From Onchocerca volvulus (Eukaryota; Nematoda; Chromadorea; Rhabditida; Onchocercidae): a stretch of DNA of 64,000 nucleotides. The position numbers and the translations under genes were made by a program. Below, one piece after another: positions 23,727 through 35,240 of the stretch (position 1 is the stretch's first letter; every line of letters begins with the position of its first letter). Location of the stretch: assembly GCA_000499405.2 (NCBI GenBank), contig HG738137.1, forward strand, positions 18,684,581 through 18,748,580. The letters are read 5' to 3'. The notes below the pieces were generated by a model. The model saw only the letters and a program-made list of their open reading frames with translations. It searched no databases and had not been told where the DNA came from.

Positions 23727-26700
23727 ATGACTCTTATTAGCGAATTATTGGAAAAAGGGGAAAGTGTAATCAATGGCAAAGACAAATTTATGGTACGAAA
23801 AAATTATTCCAAACGTTCTTCTCCTCCCAGTCATTTATCAGATGCGATCGAAAGAGCAATTACTTTCATTATTAGTATTCAGGATAAACCAGTTCCTATT
23901 CAGATCTGTGTTGGATCTACTGCCGGATGGCAAGTTTTCTCTTTTTATGTACCTAAGCTTGTTAATTACATATTAATGGACAATAATAAGGTCAAAACTG
24001 ATATAAAGATTCAACGTAATACTTTTCTATGATCAATAACGTTGACTGAATTGACTATCATGTCACTGGTTATCAACTGAGATATTGGTCGAAAAAAAAT
24101 TGGAATCTTCTGATAAGTGCAATAACTCTTTTATTTGGTATATTCATATGTTGCGTGTTTCTGAAATTATCAGAAATTAACTATTTTCGATATTTGGCAG
24201 ATTTATTAGGATTAAAAGAACTAGAACTTTTTCCACTAACTCATATTGCTCATAACTTATATTTCTCGCTAACACATATGAAGGTTTTTTGTGTAGATAA
24301 AATATGATCATTTTTATGGTAGTATTTAGTCATATTTCAGGATAACAGGATATGTGTTCACGAAGGGAAGCAAAATAATGGCAGGTGTTATTGGGTGCTC
24401 TTTGATTTTACTTCAGGTTTTTCAATATATCTTTGTCTTCTTGGTGTTTATTAAAGACGTAAGCAATGGGTCTTCTTTTATACATTGAGATTTCAGTGTT
24501 TTTTTGGGGGGTAAGATATATTCCAAATGCAATGTAGCAGCTGCTGTAATTCTACAATGTTTTAACTTCGTAATCATTACCTTCCATTCTTGCTTCTTAT
24601 TTCGTTTGTTTTAGTGTCTTCAAATATCTAAAATTTGCTTCCATTGTATTATTCCGTGACGATGTAATATTATTATAACGTGGTATTCTGTCCATAGCGT
24701 GACCGCAAACTATAGCATGAAATAGACCCTTTAACCGCTCTGATTGTGTTTGTAGAAACATCTACCACTATCACAACTGTCATCGCTAGTCAGATGGAAC
24801 AAACTTGGCAACATGCGGCAGATTTGATTGCTGCAATAAAGCCATATATTCATTATATTGTATTACCTGTCGGCCTTTATACTGCCAGTCGTTTCCTCTG
24901 TTCTCTGATACCTGGCCCGCAGCATCGTTCAAAACTCGATCTGCGCAATCGTGTTGTATTAATTACCGGAGCCAGTTCCGGTCTTGGTCGAGAATTAGCG
25001 ATTTGTTTTTATCGAAGAGGTGCTAAAGTAATTTTAACAGCACGCAGTATTGATAAGCTGAAGGAACTCTGTGAAGAGTTGAAATCATTGCCAGATGTCA
25101 CGAATAGGAATGAACCAGTTTATAAATATCTGGATATTAGCGATCCAAATGGCACGGCGGAACTCGTCTCGCTTGCTGTCAATCAGCGAATTGATGTTCT
25201 TGTTAACAATGCTGGTTTAAGCATGCGTGGAAGTTGCAGGGATACATCGATGGATGTACATCGACAGGTTTGCTTCCAATGCAGTTTATGTTTATCTTTT
25301 TTTTTTTTTTCCAAGACCAAAAATTGCTTAGATCCTTTGGACGTCTCTTGATTGCTGGAATACGAGGAATAGTAGAATTTAATATTTGTCATCTGTGGAA
25401 GATTTATTGGTTTCTGAATATCCTTTGTTAGCCGATTATCTATCGTTCCTTTTAAATTCATTGATTTGTGTATGGTGTTTATTTCTCGAAACTTCTCTGA
25501 AGCTTTTGAAACACGCATGAAACTTAAATTAGATTTAACTGATTATTTTTTCTGCGTTGTAATTTATATCAAAGAGCAAGGAAGCTATATTCTTCTACCT
25601 GATATGCAAAATTGTTTATTTACCGATTGTTACTTATAGCTTATTCTTTTCATTTGTAAACAGTTGTTCTGTGATATAGGATATTTTAGCAGGTTTTTTC
25701 ATCTTTTTTCACTGATCCAGTTAGATTTTGTTCCCAAGGCTCAGTGAATTGTCAATAAAATAGACATTTAAGGTAATGGAAGTGAATTACTTTGGTCATA
25801 TTGCAATAACTAAAGCTTTACTTGATTATATTCCGGAAGATGGAGCAATTGTATATATAAGCAGCGTACAAGGTCGCATTGCCGTACCGTATCGAAGTTC
25901 TTATTCAGCTAGTAAACACGCTGCTCAGGTATATTTTATTTGCTGTTTATATCTATTCTGTAATTTTTTTTTCTCCACAATCCATAAGTTAGTTTCATCC
26001 TGAAAACTTTTTGGAATTTAGTAGTGCGACTGATACTAATTGTCTTTTCTCAAATTGTTTCATATGACCCGCAGGCTTTAGTGATGGATACTTAAAAGCA
26101 TGAAACATTCTGATTTTGGAATATCGAGTTTCCGATCTTTGTTTAAAGATATTTTTTGAATATTAACCGAATTGCAGGCTTTTTTCGATTGTTTGCGAAC
26201 TGAAGAACGATTTAATACGCAAATTCTCGTTGTAAGTGTGACTTATATGAATACAGGTTTTGGGCGTCGTGCGCTTACTGCAGAAGGTAGACCAATGGAT
26301 GAAGATGATTCTAACCAAGCAAAGGGGTTCACCCCGAATTATGCAGCTGAATGCATTATAAAAGCTCTCGTAAATCGAAACACAGAATTGATTCTTGCAC
26401 CATTAAGCCATCGTTTGGCCATCTTCCTACGTTGGTTCTGCCCCACCCTTTTGTTTTATATTATGCATCGGAGAGGTCTTAAAGATAAAAGCATTAAAAA
26501 CAAGTAATCAGTTAGCACAAACACGGCTCTCAACTCTCGAAGTTTGGTTAGACCGGGATTCCCAAGTAGTAAATTCCAATTTGAACAAATAATTTTGATT
26601 AAGGATTAACTGAAAGTAATCATTTAAAGGTACAAAGAACAAAGTAGTCTATCATTCTATTCAGAAGTGATTTGATTTTAAAAATATCATTGAGTTTCTA

Positions 26701-27998
26701 ATCCTTTTCAGTTACTTTGAGATTTTGATCAATTTCGGGAAATAGGTACTTTTTGTATGTGATTTGTATTTAGTTTATTCTCTATAGTTTTTTAGCCTTT
26801 TCCAAATGAAAAGATTCTGTAAAGGAGAATAATGCGGCAGAATCACTTTCTGTGATTTTGTTAATTCCATTCTTCCATATGTTTTTTCTGCTGGACTTTA
26901 TGCTCGATTTTGTATATTTTTTTAGCCACGTATTTTTTATATATTTTCAACTCTGTTTTGTGACGATGGGCTATTAACCATCTAGTAACTAATGTATTAA
27001 AATTTCCATTTGTATTGCAACATTTTTCAGTAAAGTACCATAGCAATTTCTGTGATTAGATATTGCATTGAATAACAGTTTTCACAAAGTTACACTGTGC
27101 TTGTTTCACTGCTCTCTCATGTTCAATTATTTGTTCCTTTGTTATGGGTTTTCTTATGTATATCATTAGTTCCTTTATCAGAAAATTACTTTGTTTTTTA
27201 AGTCTCTGTCTTTCCTGATTTAAACATGCAGCTGTTACTTCGCTTACTTTGGTTTCACAATTTTTGTTGATCTTTTAACAGAATCCAAGGAAAGAAAAGT
27301 AGTTTTTAGATGACTCAACAATTCCCTAACCAAATGAGTTCTTTGGTTGTTACTATAGGTAATTTCAAATTAATTTTTTCTCTTTTTTATGCAGGACTAG
27401 CACTATATCGTACTTTATATCTTAAGATTTTTTTATTATTTAATTGGAAGAAATATTTGATATAACCGATTGACGATATTACAGTTTTAATTCGAAGCAG
27501 CAATAATCGTCTAGTCAGTAGTAATGGATTTCAGTTTTGTAACTCTCAAGGCTACATCAAATTCAACCAATCGAAACTGCGACGTGATTTTGAACAACTG
27601 CGGAAAGATATCACACGAATGGCAAGCAACAGAAATAATATCTCAGAGAATGAGGTGAACTTTTTTATTCCTGCAGAATTTATCGTCCGATTGATTGCAT
27701 AATGCTATCTTCTTTTACTGAGATTTAACCGATATATTTAAAAAGCAATTCACGATAAGTTCTAATAGGGACTTAATTATTCTTAATAAGATCCAAGTAC
27801 ATCAGATTCATTTATTCGGAATTTTTATCTTCGAATCTTCTGCTATAGTAACCACATCTCTTACTGATCATTATGAATTTTCAATTTTACTCCACTAATC
27901 CATCCCTTTTATTGCAGATAACCGATTTTCTGCGAAACAACGCATATTTGTTGGGTAGTTATTCTGCTGGATTCCTGTTGGGGTATACATTTGCATGA
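23727..27998 (+). CDS. FUN14-domain mitochondrial outer-membrane protein (FUNDC1-like)
   Basis: Four exons: 23727-23929, 24341-24416, 27535-27654 and 27918-27998, giving 159 residues, the usual FUNDC1 size (155 in human). FUN14 proteins sit in the mitochondrial outer membrane; FUNDC1 is a mitophagy receptor. The core reads PIQICVGSTAGW, ITGYVFTKGSKIMAGVIGCS, LILLQ, then FCNSQGYIKFNQSKL and a C-terminal NNAYLLGSYSAGFLLGYTFA, the FUN14 helices with the terminal GxxxGFLLG motif. The first intron has a GC donor (TG|GCAAGT); a GT donor would not restore the invariant Trp-Ile-Thr-Gly join. I see no clear aromatic-x-x-leucine LC3-binding motif in the N-terminal tail, so the mitophagy role is uncertain. 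The 3.1-kb second intron holds a complete dehydrogenase gene on the same strand. Confidence 0.88.
24794..26507 (+). CDS. DHRS7B: Short-chain dehydrogenase/reductase, DHRS7B-like, nested in FUNDC intron
   Basis: Three exons (24794-25267, 25773-25928, 26178-26507), all phase 0, encode 319 residues. An N-terminal membrane anchor (YIVLPVGLYTASRFLCSLIP) precedes the Rossmann fold. The cofactor motif is TGASSGLG; DISDPNG, VLVNNAG, then VYISSVQGRIAVP and the catalytic SSYSASKHA (Ser, Tyr-x-x-x-Lys) follow. The C-terminus ends in a hydrophobic basic tail (WFCPTLLFYIMHRRGLK). DHRS7B is an ER/peroxisomal reductase linked in mammals to ether-lipid synthesis as acyl-DHAP reductase. The usual Pro-Gly after the strand following the active site is replaced (VSVTYMNTGF). 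The ATG at 24794 follows CAG directly, and a TTTGTAG acceptor lies at 24747-24753, so an independent trans-spliced message is plausible. Family is secure; assignment to DHRS7B rather than a related DHRS is likely. Confidence 0.88.
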
Positions 27999-28485
27999 AT
28001 ACAGCTTCAGTGGATATTTCTGGGATTTCTACCTTTCCAGTAAAAATAATCTCATATTGGTCGGTTGGATAATGGAATATGTTCATATTTTTTTTTAGTT
28101 TTATCATTATCATATCAGAGTTAATGTTAAAATTATTATTTACTAATGGACAAACAAAAAATTTTTCCTTTTACATTCCTTATTGTTTTGATTTTATGTG
28201 CTCGTAGTGATATCCTTCCCTTGTTTCTTCTGCTCCAGAAGTATATTAAATTGTTTTTTATAGACCAATTCTCGTTTCCGTTCATCTTACAGACACACTA
28301 CGAAATATTATTATGTCCATTGCTTTAATACTTCACTTTTTAATGGATTAATTTTAGCAATTTCGTGTACATAATAATGTAATCAATACTTTATCAATAA
28401 ATTGAATAAACTACAATATGGCGAATTTTCCAAATTTTTCTTGTCCATATATAATTCCAGAAGTAAAAGCAATTATAGTGATTAT
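27999..28485. other. Intergenic between convergent FUNDC and ShKT genes
   Basis: Very AT-rich 3' flanks of two convergent genes. A 60-codon hydrophobic frame at 28146-28328 (+) starts with ATG but has no recognisable motif or splice context; I do not call it. Confidence 0.4.
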
Positions 28486-31400
28486 TTAACAATAATTGCA
28501 AGTTTTTTCACAATATCTTTGGGCAAATCTTGGATACTTATAGCAGTCTTGCTCCTCACAGTACGAGTTTTCATCAATACATGGGCCTGAAGGAAGTTAG
28601 ATTACATTGGAGAAAGTTTTTAAAGATTACAAAAGTTCAGCAGTTGTAATCTGAACATTTCCATTTTAAGCTTCTTATCTTTTGATTAGGAGGGAATTCA
28701 TTTTAACAAGGATTTCTCGAGATCCTCAACTAATTAATATTGTTTTCAAAATAAGGTGTATACCTGTTCTGCCGGGATATCTGCCATGAATTCCCGAGAA
28801 TGGTTTATTTGCTGGTTTCTGTATAAATGTCGATGACGGAGAAGGTCTATGTGATGGGTCAGTTCGGCTACCGATTGATGAATGCCGTGAAGTTAGCGTC
28901 GGTGTGCCACCTCTAGAAGGCGAATGACGGCCGAAGGTTGTCGACTGTGTAGTACCTGCATCATCATCGTTATCATCAAGAGTAATTACATCACCTCGAT
29001 CAGAGTTATCCACGGGAGAAGATTCATCAAGATCGACTGTCGAACCAGGTAAGCTTTGACCACAAAAACCACAGGTTTTGGCACATTTTGTGCGCGCTGT
29101 GTACGGACGATCTAGACATGACTGTTCCGAACAATGGGGACTTTCATCCCTGCAACCTGCTGTGATTGCTGATGGCTTGCTTCCTGAAGTTTTGAGAAGG
29201 TTGGAAATATTCAACATAGACTGATAAATATTTAACTTCATGGTTATAACTATTTGATTTCTATTTTTAAATTTTCTAATTATGATTCAGATTTATAATC
29301 ACATAATTGAACGATATTGTACATACATTCTGATAAAAGAGCAATCCGTTATCAGAAAATTACGAATTCCCTTGATCGATTAGTTTATAATACCATTCGC
29401 TATAGAATATTTGGGGTGATCAAGAGATCATTTGTTTTGGCTCTCATATTTCTAGATAATGTCCATTTCTGATACAAACCTCGCGATGAGCTTAGATCTG
29501 ATTCAGGAGTCCTGCTTCTTGATTTATCTGTAAAGGAATATCGATCTCCGACATTCGTTGTACCGCCATCGGTCTGTTGTTTACGACAGAATCCACAAGT
29601 TTTGGCGCAACGTTGTTTAGCAGTATAAGGATAATCGTTGCAAATTTGTTGATTGCAGTCGGTGTTCAAATCAATACATTTTAGTTCCTTATCTTGAAAA
29701 TAAAGTTTAAGGTTATCATTTGATATAGATGAGATGATAACACCCAATTATTCGACAAGAAATATTTTTAAGCTAGTTAGACCGAAATCTCTTGGACCTA
29801 TAATTTCCGTGACCTGTGAAATAAGTCGGCCACATTTTATTGTTTAATAGTATATTTGTTATATGATTCTATTAGAAGTGAATATAGGGAAATCCATCGT
29901 CTTTTCACTGTCGAAAATAAGTTCTATTTTTGTAAATATGAAATAAGACTGGGGAAAGCAAAGAATATTATATTGTTAATGCCACTGAATAATTTGATAT
30001 GGATGATAAAGGAATGAGTAAATAATAAAGAATCAATTATATGAGCTTAATTATAGGGAGAAAAGGTCAAAATGTAAGATTATTTCAGAGCTTGTTGGAT
30101 AGCTACTAACTCCTCAGCAAGAGTCAGAAAGGCGGAGCAAAGAACTTAATTAGTGTTCAATTTTGTTTGTCGAAGTTCTAAATTTAAAGGAGATTATAGG
30201 TCAATTGTTAGTAACAAAAGGATTTTCAAACGTAGAAGGCAAGGTTTTCAAGTTATACTTCAGTTAAACAGCTTGTTTCGATAGAAGGTTTTATATTGCA
30301 AATGATCTACGTATCAGAGCAAACTTTAGTCAGATAAGGAAACATCATGTCCTAGAACTGCAAAGATTACAGATGCATGTATGCTATGCCACTATCGAAA
30401 AGTTGCAATAAACCTTTTCAATTCACGCCGGTAAAAATTGCTGCGGGAATGGATAATTAAGAAAATTAAATCTCTTTCATAATTGTTAAGCTTTTGAGCA
30501 TAGCCAGATTTTTATGAGATCAAAAGAAAGACTATAAATATTTATCAGGTATAAATGTGATGGAGCTGATGGAAGTAAGGTCAAGTAATCCAGGAAAAAA
30601 TGCCGCATTGTGTCTGTCCTGGACAAATGACACATTTCAGACACATTATTGGTGTCATAGGTAAGAAACTTAAAAATGAGGTAAGAAGTATGTATAGTAG
30701 AACCTTTTGCAAGGATGGAATATTGCGGTGTAGTATGGGAAGTGTCATAACGTTCATGTTTAGCAGAATGACGAGAAATGGAACTTCCGGTAATACCACC
30801 ACGTTCGTTGGTCCGAATAGATGCATGACGACTTGGTGACAACGTACCAAAAGCTGTCCCCGATGAGGAAGATGACATGGCTCCATCACCGCTACAATAT
30901 CCGCATGTTTTGGCGCATTCTTCTTTAGCGGTAAAAGGAAAATCTCGACATGTTTCTCTTCTGCAGTCAAGACTTTTATCGAAACACAAGCCACTACTGA
31001 AGGGCTCATTTCCTGTAAATATAATTCTTCACATAAAGTAAAACAAGCAAAAGTTTCACATTAGATGAAAAACAAAACAGAGTTAGGATAATAAAAGTTA
31101 ATCCTGGACCTGTATTATATTTTATGACAAATGCATATCACCAAAAGTTTGTAATTAAATTTAGAAACGAATCAATGACTATATTCTGAATGTACAGTTG
31201 CTGGTAGATCTCGGGAAATTTCTGAGATATTTTGCAAGATAACTAGGCATAGAAAATAGTACATGACCTCGCCTAGGCGGTGATAATGAAGTTGTTTCTC
31301 CTTTAAATTTGTCTATTCCCATTATTGTACGATGACCAGAAGTAGTTCCTGAGCTGGAGGTATCTCCGGAGCACAGACCACATGTTTTGGCACATCGTTC

Positions 31401-32842
31401 TTTTGCCGTATACGGATAATTACGACAAATTTCCATGGTGCAGTCAGAGTTTTTATCAACGCAAAACGATCTGCTTTCTGGAATGAAAAAAAAGAAATTA
31501 AAATTTAAACTTAAAGAACTCAAAACTGTGTCCTTCATCTCGACAGGATGATTGCTATATCGCTAGAGACTTGTTGGCCAAATGCTTCAGCAAATTCATG
31601 ATTAATCTAGTGAATTCTGAGTCTTCAAGTATTCTGGATCTAAATATCATCAGTTGATTAGAGGATAAAAATTTTGATTAGGAATTTTAAATAGCCATTT
31701 TTGGCCTCCAATCGTATCTAGAAAACACCACAGTCGTCGCTTGAGTAATTCTGAAATAATAATGAATAACGCATTTCAACATTTGCTATTCTAAAATTAT
31801 ATTTTTAAAGTATTTTAGTATGGAAAAGTTTTGCAAATAGTTCTTTTTATTGTTTTTCTATTTATAAATCAATTATCACCACCTTTTTTAATGGTTGTCG
31901 ATTCAGTGATGCCACTTTTCGATGATGATGATGATGAACTTTGTTGATGTGAGGATGAGAATCCTGATGACAAACGATCGCTACTCCCGATTGAAGAATC
32001 ATGACATAAGCCACAAAATTTGGGACAACGTTCCTTGGCTGTATATGGATAATTTTGACAGATATCATCTGAACAGTCAAGATCTTTATCATAGCATAAG
32101 CCTGATTTACTGCTGCTGTGCAGAATACCTGAAAGTTATGTATACATATATATATATTTGAATTGTAACTATTTGAAACCTTTGTGATTGATAAATTATT
32201 GTTATTAACACCTATTCCTTTCCTTATTTTATGAAGTATTGTCATAACTTCCAAAAAACAGTAATGATTTTCAAATTCAATTTCTAGACTACTGGAATCG
32301 CAAAAACTGCATGTTTCGGCACAGCTGTAGCAACCGAATTCTGAAAATTTTGAACACATATTTTTGGTACAAGAGTGCCTGTGTTTGAATACGATAAGAA
32401 GTTCAGCTTTTTTAAAACAACAATAGCTATCTTACAATTCATTCCCGATATAAATCCAGCGATTAAATCACTGGAATTCTTCAGGAGTGAATTAGCGATT
32501 AAATTTTTCGTATTTATGTGTAACATATTTGCCTTCAAGTTTTAAAGGATAATTTTCATTGATGAAAATTTTCATTTCACTCGCGACATTTTCATTGATG
32601 ATTAGGTACCAAACTTCCTTCTTATGTATTTCCTCTTCATTTTCTTTTTGTCAAAAAATGAGAAATGTAAAAAATTGATAAAAGTTTTTGACTAAAATGT
32701 GGAAATAATATGAAATGCGGAATTTGTCTGTTTTTGAAAAAAAAAAAAAAAAAAAAAAAAGAAAGAACAACGCAATGTAAATACCAGTATTTGCTCCGGA
32801 AATTGTTCCGATAAGCAACGGAAGAAAGATGAGTCGGAACAT
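28486..32842 (-). CDS. Secreted multi-ShKT-domain protein (seven domain exons)
   Basis: Exon 1 (32842-32785) encodes a signal peptide (FRLIFLPLLIGTISGAN). Seven exons follow, each with one ShKT (six-cysteine) domain: 32378-32293, 32128-31883, 31477-31268, 31012-30704, 29692-29480, 29183-28764 and 28586-28486. Typical signatures are CRNYPYTAKERCAKTCGLC, CRDFPFTAKEECAKTCGYC, and at the end CYKYPRFAQRYCEKTCNYC plus stop. Every join from the second exon pair on is phase 1, so the domain exons are symmetric and could be duplicated or skipped without frame loss. Linkers are Ser/Gly/Thr-rich; the sixth has an acidic run. The first domain lacks a visible first cysteine and has an extra one, and its acceptor does not match the phase of exon 1, so one small 5' exon is missing from my model. 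In nematodes such domains occur in secreted, cuticle and protease-associated proteins; no toxin role is implied. Confidence 0.82.
32735..32765. repeat. Poly(A) tract in first intron of the ShKT gene
   Basis: An uninterrupted A run of about 25 on the + strand (polyT on the gene strand), just 3' of the signal-peptide exon. Length may be unreliable in assembly. Confidence 0.8.
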
Positions 32843-33530
32843 TGCTGAGGACTAAAAAACTAAAATAAGCTTTGCAATTAAATACAAATAAATTAAATTA
32901 AATACGATAAAATACATTCACAGAAAAATTAATTAATAAAAAAAAAAATCACAAAAACGCTAAAATATTAGATAAACTGTCTGTACCAATAGAATGAATT
33001 TAATGTTTAAATATAAGCGGTTCATTTTCTATTTCCATTTTTTGTTTAATCACAAAAGGAATTGGGAGCGAATACTGAAATTTTATTCATAATCCATAAG
33101 TCATTGCCAAGTGATATTCAAAGAATGAAAAAATGATGTAATCAAAGAGAAGAGGAAAAGGGACCAAATTCAAAAGTAAGAGGAAAAATCGAACAAATTT
33201 GGAGTTCTGAAGTAAATGAGATAGCCAGAAATACATGCCGATTTATATCTCCGCATTTAACAAACATATAATAAATCAACAGTTCATGCAGCTGTTCTTT
33301 TTTTTTTTATTGTTGAACTATGATTGAGAAGGAGAATCCATTGATTTTGAGGATGTGATTAGAATCTTTTTCTATTCTTCAAAGTATAAGGGCAAGGACA
33401 GAATAATCAAAAAATCAATGGATAAAATCAGAAAGTTTCTTGTAAGTTTAAAATGGTTCATAGAAATTGTTGCAACTCGGGCATTATATGATTCTCAGAA
33501 TTTCGAATTGATCGCTTTTTTATTTGTTGA

Positions 33531-33569
33531 AAGTATTTCTCATAAAAATTGATGGGCTGAGAGCCTTTC

Positions 33570-33600
<31 letters not shown>

Positions 33601-33667
33601 GAAAAAAAGAGGAAAAAAGAAAAAAAAGGGAAAAAAGAAAAGTATTTCTCATAAAAATTGATGGGCT
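33531..33667. repeat. 28-bp direct repeats flanking an A/G-rich tract
   Basis: AAGTATTTCTCATAAAAATT plus GATGGGCT occurs identically at 33531-33558 and 33640-33667. Between them are GAGAGCCTTTC and about 70 bases of almost pure A and G. The arrangement resembles a target-site duplication around a poly(A)-tailed insertion remnant, or a local tandem duplication. Confidence 0.85.
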
Positions 33668-34687
33668 CAACTTTTTAATATGTTGCCTACTTCGAGCACC
33701 TGTTACTCCACAATTCCGATAAACACTTGATTAAACAGTGAAGTTTTATCTGTTGTGTGCTTGAAAAAGTTACTTAATTGAGGATTAATGATATTGTTGA
33801 ACGATAAAACTCCTAGAATAATAGTTTTTCAAAGTTCTCTTTTAGAATGAATTATTTAAATTTTTATTACAAATATTTGCTAAAAATTGGAAATGTTGGA
33901 GATGAAACATATTTTAACAAAATGATTTCTTGTAAGACAGGTTTGAAATTCAAAGTTGCAATTAATTGCTATTTTTTTGAGTGAAAAGTAGCAGTAACCC
34001 ATTGAAATAATTAAAAATTTGATGATATTCAAATTTTTGGTCACACTTTTCCGAAATATTTCATAGTTTCATAGAATATGTTTTTATCTCCATTGTGACT
34101 TCAAAAATGTGCATAAATAAAATAGAATTGTATGCCTAGAATGGCTGTTGTAAACAATTAATTGAAAACTAAATCTGAGTTGTATGAAAAAAATTACAAA
34201 GATATCAACTGAGCAGTTGAAGAGAGAAGTGCAATTGTTACCATTCATCATTCCAATAGCAAACTCGAAAATTAATCAAAATGTTCAATTCATTAGGAAA
34301 ACCAAACTTTTACATTTTACTTCATTTCAAATACCGCTAATGCTTTGAGCACTTTTGCTGCAAATTATCCTTATCATAATTGATGCGGCGATATTCATGA
34401 AAGCTGATAGCATTTCGTGGAAATTCATTTATAGTTTAAAATGAAGTTTTATATTCAGGAAGTAAGATAATTCGGTGTCAAGAAGTCCGGTGTATCATGA
34501 AATTTTCTACTCTTATATTACAAATCGTTTAGAGATTAACAATGAAAATTTAGTGAGTTTTCATCTGAAAGTAAATTTACCACTTTTTGCAGACCGTTAA
34601 ATCAAATAAAAATTCAAACACTGATGAGTTCATTGCGAATTAATGATAAAAATTTCATTGATAAAAGAAAAAATTGAATAGTTACAT

Positions 34688-35240
34688 TTGTTGATTTGTG
34701 AACGGTGGTGTTGACGAAAAGTCGAAAAATTCAAATAGTCCCACAACAATTACTGCAAACAAGAAGTACCAAGGGTCAAGTGGTGCGGCACATTTCAAAG
34801 AACGACAAACATGTTTCCTGTCAAAAGAATGAACATATTTGACACCAAAACGCTCCGATTCACGGATAAACAAAGTAAAATGACCAATCGTGATTGACAC
34901 GTTGGAGATCAGTAAGATAGAGGAGATTTTGGAGACAGTTCAAGTTCGACACAGTTTGACAGTTCAATAGCAACAGTTCGACCCCATTCGGCAATAACAA
35001 CAATTTCCGGGACAATTCAATGGCAGCTTTTTTTCAGATTATACGAGCGACAATTCTTCATCAGCAATGGTGGAATGAAGAAAGGATGACAGTTACGAAA
35101 GGCAGATGCGATAACGTCGTAAAGATTGTTGTTCATACTCTCTCTGTTCATTCAATCCTCACCATTGTATAAGCGCGATGTTGTGTATAATACCGTATAA
35201 ACCCAATAAAGGCTATTATTGACCGAACGGAGTCACAACA
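34688..35240. mobile_element. Possible solo LTR-like block
   Basis: A less AT-rich block begins TGTTG and ends CAACA. Near its end are TATAAACCC and AATAAAGG, an order expected of a promoter and poly(A) signal in a retroelement LTR. The interior has repeated GACAGTTC/CAGTTCGAC motifs. Flanking bases do not show an obvious target duplication and no retroelement coding sequence adjoins, so this is tentative. It could instead be the promoter region of the ShKT gene. Confidence 0.2.

Noticed and set aside
25183..25518. 111-codon minus-strand frame
   Set aside because: Antisense shadow of DHRS7B exon 1 and its intron.
30581..31009. 142-codon minus-strand frame and its plus-strand partner
   Set aside because: Shadow of the fourth ShKT exon, whose cysteine pattern defines the true frame.
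34682..34900. 72-codon minus-strand frame with a hydrophobic segment
   Set aside because: No ATG, no splice partners found; kept only as part of the intergenic description.
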